Positions 20,040-31,929 of a DNA stretch of 64,000 nucleotides are shown here, in pieces. A model generated the notes under the pieces. The model was not told where the DNA came from. It saw only the letters and a list, made by a program, of their open reading frames with translations, and made no database searches. Origin of the DNA: Lepidostoma basale (taxonomy: Eukaryota > Arthropoda > Insecta > Trichoptera > Lepidostomatidae). The stretch lies in contig JAHDVF020000749.1 of NCBI GenBank assembly GCA_022606425.2, positions 87,834 through 151,833 on the forward strand, in the 5' to 3' direction. Position numbers and translations under genes: made by a program. The stretch's first letter is position 1; the number at the start of each line of letters is the position of its first letter.

Positions 20040-21320
20040 AACACCGCACCACAGAGAGTAAATATTGCGGTGTAAGAAATAACTTTTGAGTCTATTGAGA
20101 ATTTTTCGTTTAAATTTATTGGTCGCTATGAGTGTGTTTATTTTTTGATGTAATGTGCAATCCATAAACATTTGAATACGTATTCACAAATATTAATTAT
20201 TAAAATGCTCTAATTATCTATCCATTCTAACAATAAAAATGTCATGTTAAAGAAATCGACAATATTCATCTGTAATACATTTTGCAAATTACAAGAGAAT
20301 AAACAACAACGTAGATAAGAGTTTTCTCAAACAAAAACAAAGATGGCGGTAACGTAACGGTCAGCTGAACTGAACCAACACCTCTTGTAATAGTATGCCG
20401 AGGTGTTTGTTGGTCTAGTATTACGTCAAGTGTTTCCCGCGCAATCGGAGAGTGGCCAGTGACAGCGCTCGGAACACCCGGTGGACGGAAATTCGCGGAA
20501 CTAAAGTAGGGGGGAAGGTGTACTGCTGTAATGGGCCCCACACACGACACTGAAAATAATTAAATGGGACATCACTATCGATCTGTTCTTTTTTTAAAAA
20601 CGATCGTATCTGCTCGCTTTGTTACTTTATAGGTTGCATATCGAATAAAACTGTTTATTGCGACGGAATCAACAAGCGTGAATGTGTTTGTTGGTATCAT
20701 GATGGCGTTTAGTTGTGTTTCCATTTAAATCAAAACGATAATTAATGAGATTGTAAAATAATTCATAGTTGTCAGCTTTCACATTACATAATACATTGTT
20801 TTTAGCATTAGTTATCTTTAAATATTTTCATGCTATTGTGAATGTACAAGGTTATAAAAACTCGTTATTTAATATGTGCTTTATTGTTATTTGTTTATAT
20901 AGATAAGTATTTGATTGATTTTATATATAAACGTCCTTAGTGATTTGAAAATACTTTATAAAGTCACGATCTTAATATAAATATTAAAAAAACTTATTCG
21001 AGTTCGAACCGCCCTACCTGGTTATTTTCCGAGAAACGTGCAACAAAAAGCAGGTTTTTTATTAATGAAATTTAATTATATATTAATTTAATTTCTTTAA
21101 ATTGCGAAACGTCTAATACACGGCTGCACACTTCGCCTGCCCTTGTAAAACTATCATATTTATGAAGACTTGTACTTAAGTGTTGATGGCACACGCGCGT
21201 ATCCCTAACAGTTTGTACATTTTAGGTACATTACTTTTTCTCAAGCGCGTACGTGATACGGGATAGCTTAGAATGGTACAGTCAAAGTGAACGTATCACG
21301 TACGTTCAAATACGTAGGGT
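20040..21320. other. No gene identified
   Basis: Mostly AT-rich. A GC-richer patch at 20340-20540 shows no coding or repeat identity. A short inverted repeat (GCGTACGTGATACG at 21245 and CGTATCACGTACG at about 21292) is present. Confidence 0.35.
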
Positions 21321-21324
21321 GGTT

Positions 21325-21490
21325 ATTGTAGTAGTTTCCCGTTTCTTTCCACATTTTTGTATGCATAAGGTTATTTGAACAAAATTATGGTATACAATTG
21401 TTTAGCTTTTGATTCTCATGACATGTGATAGGTAGTTAGTCTATCGCCATTTTTGTTGTTCTTGAATTCTACCAGACCAAATTCTACTGT
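21325..21490 (-). mobile_element. SINE-T-related fragment
   Basis: GTAGTTTCCCGTTTCTTTCC, TTTTGATTCTCATGACATGT, GATAGGTAGTTAGTCTATCG and ATTCTACCAGACCAAATTCT match SINE-T body sequence in reverse. The GTTTCCCGTT block also occurs beside the 45610 and 59190 copies, defining a variant with extra sequence. Confidence 0.6.
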
Positions 21491-21540
21491 AATTTATTTA
21501 AATATATAATTGTAATTTATTTGTATTAAAACCTAATGCG

Positions 21541-21720
21541 GCAAAGCTGCGCGTGTCTGGGTCCCTTAATGCTGTCCGAGCATCCCGCGCAGAGCACCGT
21601 CAGTACTGTATCCGCGGCCGTCGCGCAGCATTGCGCGATACATCCGCAGTTTTCCTTCCGCCGCGCGCACATTTAGGAAAACGTTCGAATTTCAAACGTA
21701 GATTCGAATCGCCCGTATGC
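21541..21720. other. GC-rich island, function unknown
   Basis: This is a sharply GC- and CpG-richer stretch (for example GTATCCGCGGCCGTCGCGCA) in AT-rich surroundings. Frames in it have no family resemblance. It could be a promoter or unmethylated regulatory segment, but no core-promoter motif settles this. Confidence 0.3.
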
Positions 21721-22204
21721 TTTTTGTTTTTGATTCATAATCATAACTTATTCGGGCCACGGCCGCTTTGTGTTAATTGTTAATATTATTTTGTGCGTTG
21801 TCAAAAGTGAAAATCGTTTAGCGCTTACGTTCAGATTGTAAACCATGGCCACAGTTTTCCCTTATCTGCACCGCAATTGCATCATTGAAAATGCTTTATT
21901 TTTTCTTTCTAAACCTTGATTTTTTTTCTGAATTGAATTGTGACGTAAACCTTGTGTGTTCTCATTTTAAAATGCGATCAATTCAATTTATAACATCGTT
22001 CAATAGGCCGATCCTTAAATGTTCAGTTCGATTCAATCGAATAACAAATGATTCGCGTATTTAACCACCAATCTGTGCAGTTTATTTATTTATTTAAATT
22101 AAAGTAGTATTTTTATTGATTTTAAATATTGGAATCGTTATACACTATTATTATTAAATTATCCATTTTTTGCTGTTTTATGGACACGATAAATTATTTT
22201 TTAT

Positions 22205-22290
22205 TTTTTATTATTATTATTATTTTGTTGAAAAAACTCCTCATATCATTACAGCGCGAGCTAAATCGATGTAAAGGGTGAAAAAAAAGA
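22205..22290 (-). mobile_element. SINE-T 3' end fragment
   Basis: An ATT/TTA-repeat tail is followed by TTACAGCGCGAGCTAAATCG and ATGTAAAGGGT, the reverse of the SINE-T 3' part. Confidence 0.65.
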
Positions 22291-22299
22291 ATATCAAAG

Positions 22300-23339
22300 G
22301 AAATATACGAGTACATAGAACCTTGTGAATAGGAATATGCCAGTTGTTTCCTTGCTGCCATTATCGTAAGGGTATTCACGAATTCGCCATAATTGCATCC
22401 AAAGAGGTCTATCTCTTTTGCAACCTCATTTAAAAGACGAATCGCTTTCAATACGGGAGAACTTCGAAAGGGCCTCTGTGCGGCAATTTGGAGCATAAAA
22501 TATATATTAATGAGTAATTTGTTACTTATTTTACAGTGTAATTGGTAAATTTTATGTCTTCGAGTTAGATTAATCTCATATTGTTCATTTTTAAGTCATT
22601 TTATTTATATTTTTTCACTTAAAAAACTCTAATATATATAATGCTACAGATTCTAATAATATGTAAAAGAGCTATTCATATCATAAATAGTGGGGTTTGA
22701 GATGAGAGACCTCTCCCGTTACTCTAATATTGAATTTAATAAAAATAATAAAAAATGAAAAAAATATCTAATAATGTTTTCTAATGCTCAATATTAATTA
22801 ATTGTTTTCCGTATTCAAGAATTTTTTTAATTCACTATGCATTTATTTTAATGCCATAGTGCACTCGAGCACATTCCGTTATGTTTGGTCTCAAAATGCA
22901 ACAAGCGAGTCGTAAACGCTACTTGCAGTTGTCTGCTTTTGGTCAAACCAACTACAGTATTAAAATTAGTACTTTCTTGTGTTATACTTTGCGACGGATT
23001 ATAGTAAACTTTTTAAAGTAAATAAATAAGAACAATGCATAGTAGGCCTAACCGAAAGTGCAAATTCGAATATACGCAATTATGACGCTAAATGATTTAA
23101 AAGTAAACATCGCAATGAGTTTTATTCGACTGCACTCTGTCGCAATGGCACGTGTTTTCCACGCAATCGAACCAGTGTACACTGTTACGAGTGAGAGATA
23201 TTAATAAATCACCATGCGATCACATTGAATCTCACATTGGCTATGCTAATAAGGTGACCATCACAACGTGATGCGTGGTTTGCAAGAAAAGTGACACAAG
23301 TCCAAAAAAATTATTGATAAAAAAAAAAAACTTTTTTTC
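22300..23339. other. No gene identified
   Basis: AT-rich. The minus-strand frame at 22194-22496 overlaps the SINE tail and is not a convincing gene. Confidence 0.4.
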
Positions 23340-23815
23340 CTTGCTATAGACCTATGTGTTATGTTATCCATTGGATTGCTCTTCCTGTGAGGTGGATTCC
23401 CAGTTATCCTATCATCTTTTAGGAGGTCTTTCACGATGACGAGTCTCGGTGAGGCTTATTTGTAGTGCAATATAGGGGAGTCTGTTGTTGTGTATCTTTT
23501 GGACATAACAGTCCCTCTTTTGGTGTCTACTCCATCTTATATCAACATCATCTATTTGTTCCTCGTGCGGTCTCTTAGTGTTTTGCCTGTTATCATCTTC
23601 AGTGTCTTCATCTCGGAAATCCTCAGAAGTTATGTAGTCCTAACTGTGTCTGCCTTTGCTTCAACGACATACGTTATTATTGGTCTTACGCATGCTTTAT
23701 AAATTCTCATCTTACTCTCAATGGTCTTGTCTTTATTTTTCCATATTGTGGATTTTAGAGCATCAGAGATTGCAGCTGCCTTATTAACATGGACTTGTAT
23801 TTACTATTATTACCA
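23340..23815 (-). mobile_element. LINE-C 3' fragment
   Basis: The reverse complement of the LINE-C terminus is visible: CTATAGACCTATGTGTTATG, GAGGTGGATTCCCAG, TTTTAGGAGGTCTTTCACGA, CATCTCGGAAATCCTCAGAA and ATTGGTCTTACGCATGCTTT. The frame is broken in several places. Confidence 0.75.
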
Positions 23816-24179
23816 ATGTTTTTTTATAATGTGAATATTAAATTTTTTTAATGTATACCACTGTTCTCGTAAACCTTGTTTTACTCTTATTTGCAATTAC
23901 GTCAATTATTCATCTGTTTGCTATTGATCCGATAGCGCGGATGTTGAATCGGGCGGATATCATGTGAAGTATCATGTGATGCAGTATTCAGCTGTAATTA
24001 TCTCAAATTAAAGCTGCAGCATGAGATTGGTTAGTTATTTTTTTTTTACCGGAGAACGATAATTAAATAAAAGGAACCCCGCAGTGAAAAAACTTTGGAA
24101 ACCGCTTTTATTTTTTTGCTTATCAGAAAAAAAAATCGTAATTTCTCTTCTTTATTTTGTAACTATGTTATTTAAATTA

Positions 24180-24570
24180 GTCCATTGTTTTGGCCGAAAC
24201 ACTATGATTCTTTAACATTATAAACTGTAAAATTAAAAAAAAAAAGTTTTATGTATCACAATTATATTTTTGTTTTTCGCGACAGCTGTTTCGTCAACCA
24301 ATGTTGACATCATCAGGTGTTACAATAATATATCAAATGTCAAATTTTCGCGATTTTTCGAACCTTTATATGTATTTATTTCTATGTCAATTTGAATAAT
24401 TTTTCAAATTGACATAGGAACAAATACACATAAAGGTTCGAAAAATCCCGAAAATTTGACATTTGATATATTATCGTAACACCTGATGATGTTAACAAAG
24501 GTTGACGAAACAGCTGTCGCGAAAAATAAAAATACAATTGTGATACACAAAACATTTTTTTTAAATTTAA
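24180..24570. mobile_element. MITE-B copy 1 (long palindrome)
   Basis: A near-perfect inverted repeat of about 300 bp is centred near 24405. It carries the family core CGCGACAGCTGTTTCG and ATCATCAGGTGTTACAATA and its complement (TGTAACACCTGATGAT, CGAAACAGCTGTCGCG). The outer sequence GGCCGAAACACTATGAT is shared with the 25235 copy. It is non-coding. Confidence 0.8.
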
Positions 24571-25234
24571 CACATTTATATGCTATTTTATTTGTGTTGT
24601 TTCATGTTATTATAAAGTTTATATCGAGTTGATGGCTTTTATATGGATATTTAAAAATAATTGTGTTATGTACTAGAAACTACTTTTAATTATGCATACA
24701 CAGGGTTTTCCAGAACGCTATGTTAAAGCAGAATATGTAGATTCAACAGATGAAAGTGAATACACATTTTTAATAACCTTGTAAGAAGATACGTTTTTTC
24801 ATTATACATTATAATTTCATCAGTTAGCTGTTAAAAATTACCAGTAGGCAATAAGCTCATCGATTGTAATTATTTTTTTTTTGTTACAAGATTTAAATAT
24901 TTATGCATTTCAATTTCACGAATTTTTTCAAATCGATCGATCAAAAAATGTATAATATAAATTATAACACGTAGTCATCCTAAGCATCCCTTCTTGCTCT
25001 AACAAGAGTATACGATATTTGCACTCATACGCCATTGCGATAAGTTAATTTAAATTGGATGGCCACAAGAAATAAAAAGTAGCATTAAAGAAATAAAAAA
25101 AAACATATTCTAATTCATACGTACCGTTCAGAAAACCTTACTAACAGTTCTTTTTATATTTTTAAATTCAAATAAATCCAAAAGAATGTAATATCGTAAT
25201 TATTGAAACAAAATAATAAAATATATAATATTCA
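24571..25234. other. No gene identified
   Basis: AT-rich spacer between two MITE-B copies. Confidence 0.4.
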
Positions 25235-25505
25235 AATATTTCATTGTTTTGGCCGAAACACTATGATACTTCAACATTATTAACTGTTAAATTTACAACA
25301 CTGTTATAATATCACATTTTGTTTTATTATACACTTTTTGAGAATGTTGCGACAGCTATTCCGCCAACCGATGTTGGCATCATCATGTGTTACAACAAAA
25401 TGTGAAACAGCTGTTGCGACATTTTCAACAAGTGTATTATCAAAAAAGGTATTATAACGGTGTTATAAATTTAACAGTTAAAAAATATTTGTTTCGAAGT
25501 TCATT
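25235..25505. mobile_element. MITE-B copy 2
   Basis: This has the same outer block (GTTTTGGCCGAAACACTATG) and core (GCGACAGCTATTCCGCCAAC, GTTGGCATCATCATGTGTTA) as copy 1. The right arm is shortened (GAAACAGCTGTTGCGACATT). Confidence 0.75.
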
Positions 25506-25509
25506 TTTC

Positions 25510-26334
25510 TTTGGATTTTGGGTATGTTCGTATCTTATACTATAGTTACTTCTTCTATTCCAAGACTTGTATTCCAATACCATTCTGCTCTACCACCATT
25601 GTTATTACATTACCTATACATACATCTGCATCTCATCTCATTGTATAATAGAATCGCTTGTTTTTAAAGTCTCACGAGATTACAAAAAATATCGTTGGTC
25701 ATTTTTTTGATTCGGTTGAAAAAAAAAACACCACTCCAAATAATTTTATCTAGACATGAACTAGTGCAATTATGCCATCGGATTCACACACGACTCGCGC
25801 AAACCGCATGATGGCTATCATCAAATTGTATCATAAGAAATTACATATGAAATGGGTACTTAAGACGTTGGCTCGGCATGGTTCGCCGATACACCGTTCC
25901 TGGTTCCCACATATCGGCGATATTACCATGTTTGCGTTTATTGAAGCGTGACATTTTACAGTTGCCATATAACGGAAGTCCTTGTTTGAAAGTCTAAATT
26001 AATTTCTAGCCGTACCCGTTTCAAGGCGCACTCTCTAGCCAGTACCTACTCGTTCACTTGTACGCTAAACTAATTAATTATTTGATTTATCTCGCGCGGC
26101 CATTACGTTTATTTATAAATGTTATCCTTCATATAAATCATATACTAACCAATTACTAGTAATTAAGTACATATTTATATTTATACGACTTGAAAGAATT
26201 TCGCAATGTTTTATAAAATTGTGTTATGCAATTTGAAAAAAGAAAATGATAGGTTTATCTCTTTTTTGTGTCTCTAAGCCAAAACTATTCACAAATATAC
26301 TATCAGGGGGTTAGGAAAAATAAATCTGCTACAG
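25510..26334. other. Unassigned, partly non-repetitive
   Basis: No gene or repeat is recognised. The segment 25780-26060 is less AT-rich than the flanks. Confidence 0.35.
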
Positions 26335-26565
26335 ATGCAATCATTATCATCATCAGCCGTCTGCCATCCACTGCTGAATGTTGGCCTCTCCCGAAGCCAG
26401 CCACCGCCCCCTGTCCATTGCTGCTCCCATCCATCTATGTCCAGCAATTCTCTTCAGATCATCGGTCCACCGGGCAGGGGGACGTCCAACTCTGCGGAAT
26501 CCTGTACGCGGTCTCCAATCCACAACCCGTCTCCCCCATCGACCGTCGGTTCTCCGCAATACAAG
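26335..26565 (-). mobile_element. RTE-like LINE tail
   Basis: The minus strand encodes DGRWGRRVVDWRPRTGFRRV, GRPPARWTDDLKRIAGHRWM, GAAMDRGRWLASGEANIQQW and MADG-stop, with a CATCATCATC end. It is a sibling of the 18575 copy and abuts a LINE-B copy of opposite orientation. Confidence 0.85.
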
Positions 26566-26765
26566 GGGAGAAAAATACCACCTCCTTCGACTGATATTCA
26601 TGGGTAAAGTGGAGGGACATCGGGGAGTTGGTAGAAGGCAGCTGTTCTGGCTGCGGAACATCACAGAGTGGACAGAAATAACAAGAGTTCAGAACCTGTT
26701 CCAAGTGGCGCAGGATAGAGATGCCTTTGCTGCAGTGATCGCCAACGTTGGGGGGACCTGACACT
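26566..26765 (+). mobile_element. LINE-B 3' end
   Basis: The plus strand reads RGEKYHLLRLIFMGKVEGHR, GVGRRQLFWLRNITEWTEIT, FQVAQDRDAFAAVIANVGGT and stop. This is the cleanest LINE-B terminus here and anchors the other fragments. Confidence 0.85.
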
Positions 26766-26804
26766 TCACCGGAAGAAGAAGAATACATATGCAATATTTA
26801 ATCT

Positions 26805-26900
26805 TCATAAAGATGGAAGGACAGCTAGGAAACCACTTCACAAGAGGAGCAATTCTTTGGAGAACAGACCACATAGGTCTATAGCAAGGGAGAAAAATAA
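26805..26900 (+). mobile_element. LINE-C terminal scrap
   Basis: GATGGAAGGACAGCTAGGAA, TTCACAAGAGGAGCAATTCT and GGAGAACAGACCACATAGGT match the LINE-C 3' UTR. Confidence 0.6.
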
Positions 26901-27104
26901 GATAATACAATTTCCGTGATCAGAACTAGCTCCTTATTATAAAGAAGGAATCGAGACATGTCCAGGCTTGAACCCATGTCACTTGGATCAGCCTTACAGA
27001 CTTCATTCACCTGGTGAATATTTCATACAATGAAACAAAACTAGATGGCGGTTTGGAAGAAAATGGTAAAAAATATTAAATAAATAAAATAAGTGCCATT
27101 TTTT

Positions 27105-27440
27105 GAGAAAAAAAAATATATTCGTATATAACGCCTGTTTTCTAGAAGCTTTATTATATTTTATGTTAATGACATGTTTCGCCTTGCTATCATTATCAGA
27201 TGATATTCGAAACATGAATGGTTCAATGGTTGAAGTAAAATAGGCACTAAGTACAATAAACTAGGTATGCAGCCTAGTTCTATATGTCATATAGAACATG
27301 ACTGCATAGTTAGCTTTTTTTTTGGTACTTAGTGCATATTTTACTTGAACCATTTTGCTATTTCCATTAAATATAATAAAACTTGTAGATAACAAACGTT
27401 TTCATTCGTGTAAATTATTTAATATTGAGTTTTACATTAT
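27105..27440. mobile_element. MITE-C copy
   Basis: Both outer arms are present: TCTAGAAGCTTTATTATATT with ATGACATGTTTCGCCTTGCT on the left, and ATATAATAAAACTTGTAGAT with CGTTTTCATTCGTG on the right. The interior has its own inverted repeat (TAGGCACTAAGTACAATAAA and a complementary block near 27325). Confidence 0.65.
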
Positions 27441-27474
27441 TGTTCAAGAATTTAAAAGTAGAATATGGTTAATT

Positions 27475-27665
27475 TTAAGTATTCTTCTGTACTTGGGAAA
27501 TTGAAAAACTTTGTTTAATTCACTATTTAATAAAAAATTGTGAAAAAGATAAAGATGGAGGTATCCTCCGAAACATGTCGTGTTTTTTAATATTTTTTTA
27601 ATTAAATAGTGGATTAAACAAAGTTTTTCAATTTTCTAAGTATATTACTATGGAAATCCACAGTG
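27475..27665. mobile_element. Palindromic MITE (MITE-D-like ends)
   Basis: TTGAAAAACTTTGTTTAAT and ATTAAACAAAGTTTTTCAA form an inverted pair around a CCTCCGAAACATGT core. The distal TATGGAAATCCACAGTGTTA resembles MITE-D flanks. Confidence 0.55.
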
Positions 27666-27699
27666 TTAATGCCAAGTTTTCTTCTGTACTATGAATGTA

Positions 27700-29840
27700 G
27701 ATTTCTTCAAGTTTTTTGTGTTGTTACTCTATTATTTCACTGCGTCTCTGCTAGATTCGTAATGTGTCGAAGTCGGTTTGAAAGTATCCATAATAATGAA
27801 ATAAAAAATCGTGTGTAATCGTTAACTCGGCGAGTTTGTAAGACGGGTGAGAAAACGTTTAGAAATCTTCATACAAAGTTCAATTCTTCACCCGTGTAAC
27901 AATGCCCCATAAAACAATGTATAAGGTTGCAAAATGTCCCCTCGGCGTCGCGTTGGGAAACAAAACGATATCCACTCTACGGCCGTATCTGCGACGGGCG
28001 TGATTTTTTAAATTTTAAGCCGTTCTGCGCTTTATCCGGATTGTCGTATTTTAGCGCTCACCGCCCGAGCTCCATAAAGCATTTATGTAATATGTACTGG
28101 AAGTGTTCCTCTGCAAAGGAAACGAAACGATAAGTGTCCATTGTTCCCCGCTTGTGTCGGATTATTGCTTCGTTAGGTGTGCGCTGTACTCCACTCGAGG
28201 GGATATTACAGTGTTCGTTCAGGTGTTTTGTTGAACAACATACAGGTCACGTAAAATCTTAAATATATTGTAGACGTTTCCCTTGAAACAAACCAATTGT
28301 GTGGTTGGTATTATAACTAATTTATACAATATTATTTTAAATAACTACCTGTAATACGCAGCCTGCGAGAGTTTCCTTGGACCCATAACAAACGAAAAAC
28401 ATTTAGGCGATTCATTTGGACATAAAACAGTTCAATAACGTTATGAAACTAATAAATAACATATCCTAGAAGGATCCCAAATATGTCGACGTCAGTATGG
28501 CAGTACTCTTTCCAGAATTGATAATACGAGTATATTTTTTATAAACACTGCCTCACTGTTACAAAAATGGCCGAATCCGAGACGATTAAATTCAACGTCC
28601 GAATTGCTCTTCCTACTGAAATCACTAAAGGCAGAACGGTTTTATGTGACGGAGGAAAGAACAATTGATTTCGGCGTTGTCGCAGACAACCATCAGGAAC
28701 AAGAAAAGGAGAGAGCTGGATAACCCGGAAAAAAACAGGAAGTGTTCCAGATTAAGTGGGAGCTGACTGGGGGATATCTCTATTCGGCGGTGCGGGCTAC
28801 GGAGAACAGAGAGGATTTGAGGCATTTTGTTTTAGCCACGGGCAGCTCCATGGATCACGACCCTTAGTAATGAGAAAACGAAGAAAGAATAAGATATTAA
28901 CCAAGTTCTCATTAAGGCAAAACTGTTTTGAGAACTGTTTTAATATTTGAATCAGGCTTGTTACGTTTACCCGCGGTGCAGTAGACAATGCTAGACTTAT
29001 GCAAACTCATGTTTCAGTTGTTATTTTGAAAATCCCGCCGTCCATCAAATGGCAATAACCTCATCCATTATGCATCCTCTTACTCCCCCCGCCCGGCGAA
29101 CTAGCCGATAAGGAATTATCGTTACAACACAGCTATGCGAGATGCTTTCCAATCTACCGTAAACCTTTTTCGTCGTGAACTCTTGAAAATGTGGCTTTCT
29201 CCGTTTTCCGGTCTTCTTGTAATGTCTCGCGAGTGACTGTCCGTGCGGTTTCTCCTGTTGACAGTAACAACTATTCGGCTATCGGGAAACCGCCTTTACC
29301 GTAATGGCCTGTAATATGTAGTATAATAGTTTGACTTGCGAAACGCGGGAATCTAGAGAATGTGCATGCACATTACGCCGTTTTATGGCGCAGCGAGCGG
29401 TGTAACGGCTGTGATATCGAAGGTCCGCCCGCCGGTGGTAATAAAAGCACCGCATTGGAGTGTTTCGCTCCACGTAGTTCGCTAAATGAAACCCTTTAAC
29501 GCGCAGCTATCGGCTAAACCCCCGCAATGCACGGTCAGTGAACGCATTTTATATGGGTACTTGCGTTATCAATGCTATTATGGATTTACGTCGTTCGATT
29601 GACACACTTTACATATTTTTTACCGCGTCAGTTCTTACACACACGATACCTAAGTGTGCCACGTGCATATAGGGTTTACTTATCCTTAAAACGTATCGCA
29701 AGGAATTTTAAATCATTCATTAACTTCTACGGAAAAAAATTACATGTATCTAGCGCACCTAAGTACTTTATTGAATGTGTGAGATGTTTATGGACCTATG
29801 CTAGAGGATGCGACTTACATAATCCAAGGAAATCTTGAAC
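27700..29840. other. Repeat-poor block, candidate non-coding regulatory DNA
   Basis: Apart from a weak LINE-J trace at 28585-28690, I recognise no repeats over about 2 kb. The stretches 27900-28200 and 29080-29560 are more GC-balanced and complex than the rest of the window. No frame shows convincing coding bias. Because everything around it is transposon debris, this block may be retained intronic or upstream regulatory sequence. Confidence 0.35.
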
Positions 29841-29844
29841 TAGA

Positions 29845-30010
29845 TGTACTGATTAACCAGGAAACAGTGATGAGATTCTCAGCGCCTACGGTGGGCTGGC
29901 CATGTAGAAAGAATGCCAGAGGGCAGAGCAACGAGTGGACTGCGTGGAGGAGGACTGGGAGAACCTAGAAAGACCTGGAGAATGGAGAGGGTTGGCCAGG
30001 GGCATTTACT
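29845..30010 (+). mobile_element. LINE tail fragment
   Basis: The plus strand contains LRWAGHVERMPEGRATSG-type sequence followed by LGEPRKTWRMERV, with a frame break. It is a retrotransposon C-terminus of the GHV-RM...GRP-KTW kind. Confidence 0.65.
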
Positions 30011-30039
30011 TGTCAATCAATCAACAATGGTGCTAAAAC

Positions 30040-30650
30040 CCACCATGGGGCACGGCCTAATCCAAAATTCTTCGCTATTCTCCCTGTTCCATCGCCCTCA
30101 TGCTCCAGTTTGTAACACCAATTGCACTGAGGTCCCCCTCCACACCATCTATTCAGTGGCGGTACTCCCATAGAAGCCCAGAAGCCCAACATGCGTAATT
30201 TTTTTTTATTCAAAACCCCCCAAATCTAAGTAATCATGCCCCCGCATAAACCAACAACCCACCTAATCACCTTTCAACAATATTACCATCAGACGAAAGA
30301 GGAATAGCCACAAGAGCTGAACCTCTGTAAGCCAGAAGAGGTTTTGATTTAAAATTTCTTACGCAAGCCGGGCTTCTGGGCTTCTATGGGAGTACCGCCA
30401 CTGCATCTATCCACCTCAGTTTTGGTCTTCCCTCATTTCGCTTTCCATTTAGTCGTGTATTGAGAATCTTCCATGGAATTCGGTCTTCTTTCGACGGAAG
30501 TGTCCCAACCATGATGTATTTTTACAAACTTCACTATGTTGGACTCGTTGCAAAGACTTTCCAGCTTCTGGTTACACCTCACTTTCCACACTCCACCTTC
30601 AAGACAGCTGTGGATAAGGCCAAATCCCGTATTATATATACATTTTGTCA
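30040..30650 (-). mobile_element. LINE tail split by a hAT MITE
   Basis: The minus strand shows ESNIVKFVKIHHGWDTSVER and RPNSMEDSQYTTKWKAK, then GKTKTEVDRW and, beyond the hAT element, GGGPQCNWCYKLEHEGDGTG. The flanks of the inserted element read continuously when it is removed. Confidence 0.5.
30154..30403. mobile_element. hAT-type MITE, copy 2
   Basis: This 250-bp copy has CAGTGGCGGTACTCCCATAG and GGGAGTACCGCCACTG ends. The flanks CATCTATT (30146-30153) and CATCTATC (30404-30411) match at 7 of 8 positions, as expected of an aging target-site duplication. Confidence 0.88.
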
Positions 30651-30960
30651 TTTCCTTCGTAGTGGTATTTAACTTGTGTTACTACACCTGCGTCACATCT
30701 TTGGCAAACACTTAGCCAGTCATACACGTCGGGTTGTTTCGAAAGGAAATCCTCTGGTAAATAGTACACCCTGAGTACACAGATCGCCGGCATCGGCACC
30801 TGTCCACATATCGCCGCGACCATATAGGCCGCACGACGATGAGTCCCGCGATAGCCGGCGGACGACACGGGACGCGACGCGGGCTGCACGGTGCGTTTTC
30901 CTCGCAGCGATTTTATGCGAGTCGTGACTTATAATTCCACCGTCAAAATACAATAGTTTA
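30650..30960. other. GC-rich island at 30785-30915
   Basis: A CpG-rich segment (TCGCCGCGACCATATAGGCC, GGACGACACGGGACGCGACG) lies in AT-rich DNA. The minus-strand frame 30632-30889 covers it but has no recognised domain. I cannot say whether it is a promoter, an exon or a repeat. Confidence 0.3.
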
Positions 30961-30966
30961 AACGTT

Positions 30967-31600
30967 ACTAAGTTTTATTATGTATCTATAGTGGTTGCAT
31001 ACAATAAACGCGACAAACGTACACATTTCGTGCTTGCGAATCCCACTTTATAATTTCTTAAGACATGACTGATGGTGTAATATAAGAGAGCCATAATGTC
31101 TTAAGTGAATTTTTGTGCGAAATTAGTTGTAATGGTCATATTAGATTTTTATCATGTTTTTGAGTGCGTTCAGAGAAATTGCTTGTCTTAAAGTTACTAT
31201 GTACGTTTTATTATGTTTCCATAGTGGTTTCATACAATAAACGTGAAAAACACACACATTAAGTGCTTCCGAATCCTACTGTATAATTTCAAAAGACATG
31301 ACTGATGGTGTGATATATATCTTTAACTGAGAGCCATAAAGTCTTAAGTAAATTTTTAGCCGAAATGAATTGAAATAATGTCAGATTTTCATATAGTTTT
31401 GAGTGCATACATGGCAATTGTCAGTTTAACGGTTATATTTTACTATATTATTATATAATATATACTGTGTGCTGTATATATTATACTTATACTGGATAAA
31501 CGCATCGATGATAACATAATATGTACATTACTCAACGTGCAAAAATTATTCGTTTTAAAAATGACTTAAGACTTTATAGCTCTCAGATACAGATTTAAAT
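30967..31600. repeat. Tandem duplication of about 230 bp (repeat G)
   Basis: Unit 1 (30967-31192) and unit 2 (31193-31430) align throughout: TTTTATTATGT, ATACAATAAACG, AAGACATGACTGATGGTGT, GAGAGCCATAA-GTCTTAAGT. A partial inverted piece (ACTTAAGACTTTATAGCTCT) sits at 31563. A related copy with both orientations is at 62030-62245. Confidence 0.75.
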
Positions 31601-31929
31601 TTGGATTCATAGTTAATTTTGTTTATTGATCATTTTTAATGCCGAGTGTGAGAACAATTTTATTGGTACGTTAATTTATTCAGTAAAGTAATTATTTGAA
31701 ATATTTGTATATAAAAAACAGGCTAGTGGTTAAATTTCTTAGGTTATTGATTATATTCTGCTGTAAGGTTATGGACTTCTTATTTTCAAATAGTTTCGTG
31801 CATCATTACTTATATGATCCCTCTGATGAAAATAGTATCGAAACCAGTCATCGGTAAAGATGATCAGTGGTTCAAACTAACTTAATGTTAATAATTCCAA
31901 ACATATGATGTGTTTATTAATAACGTTTT

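Noticed and set aside
21007..21030. tRNA-like TTCGAACC near 21002-21012
   Set aside because: Only a partial B-box-like match. No A box, acceptor stem or cloverleaf could be built.
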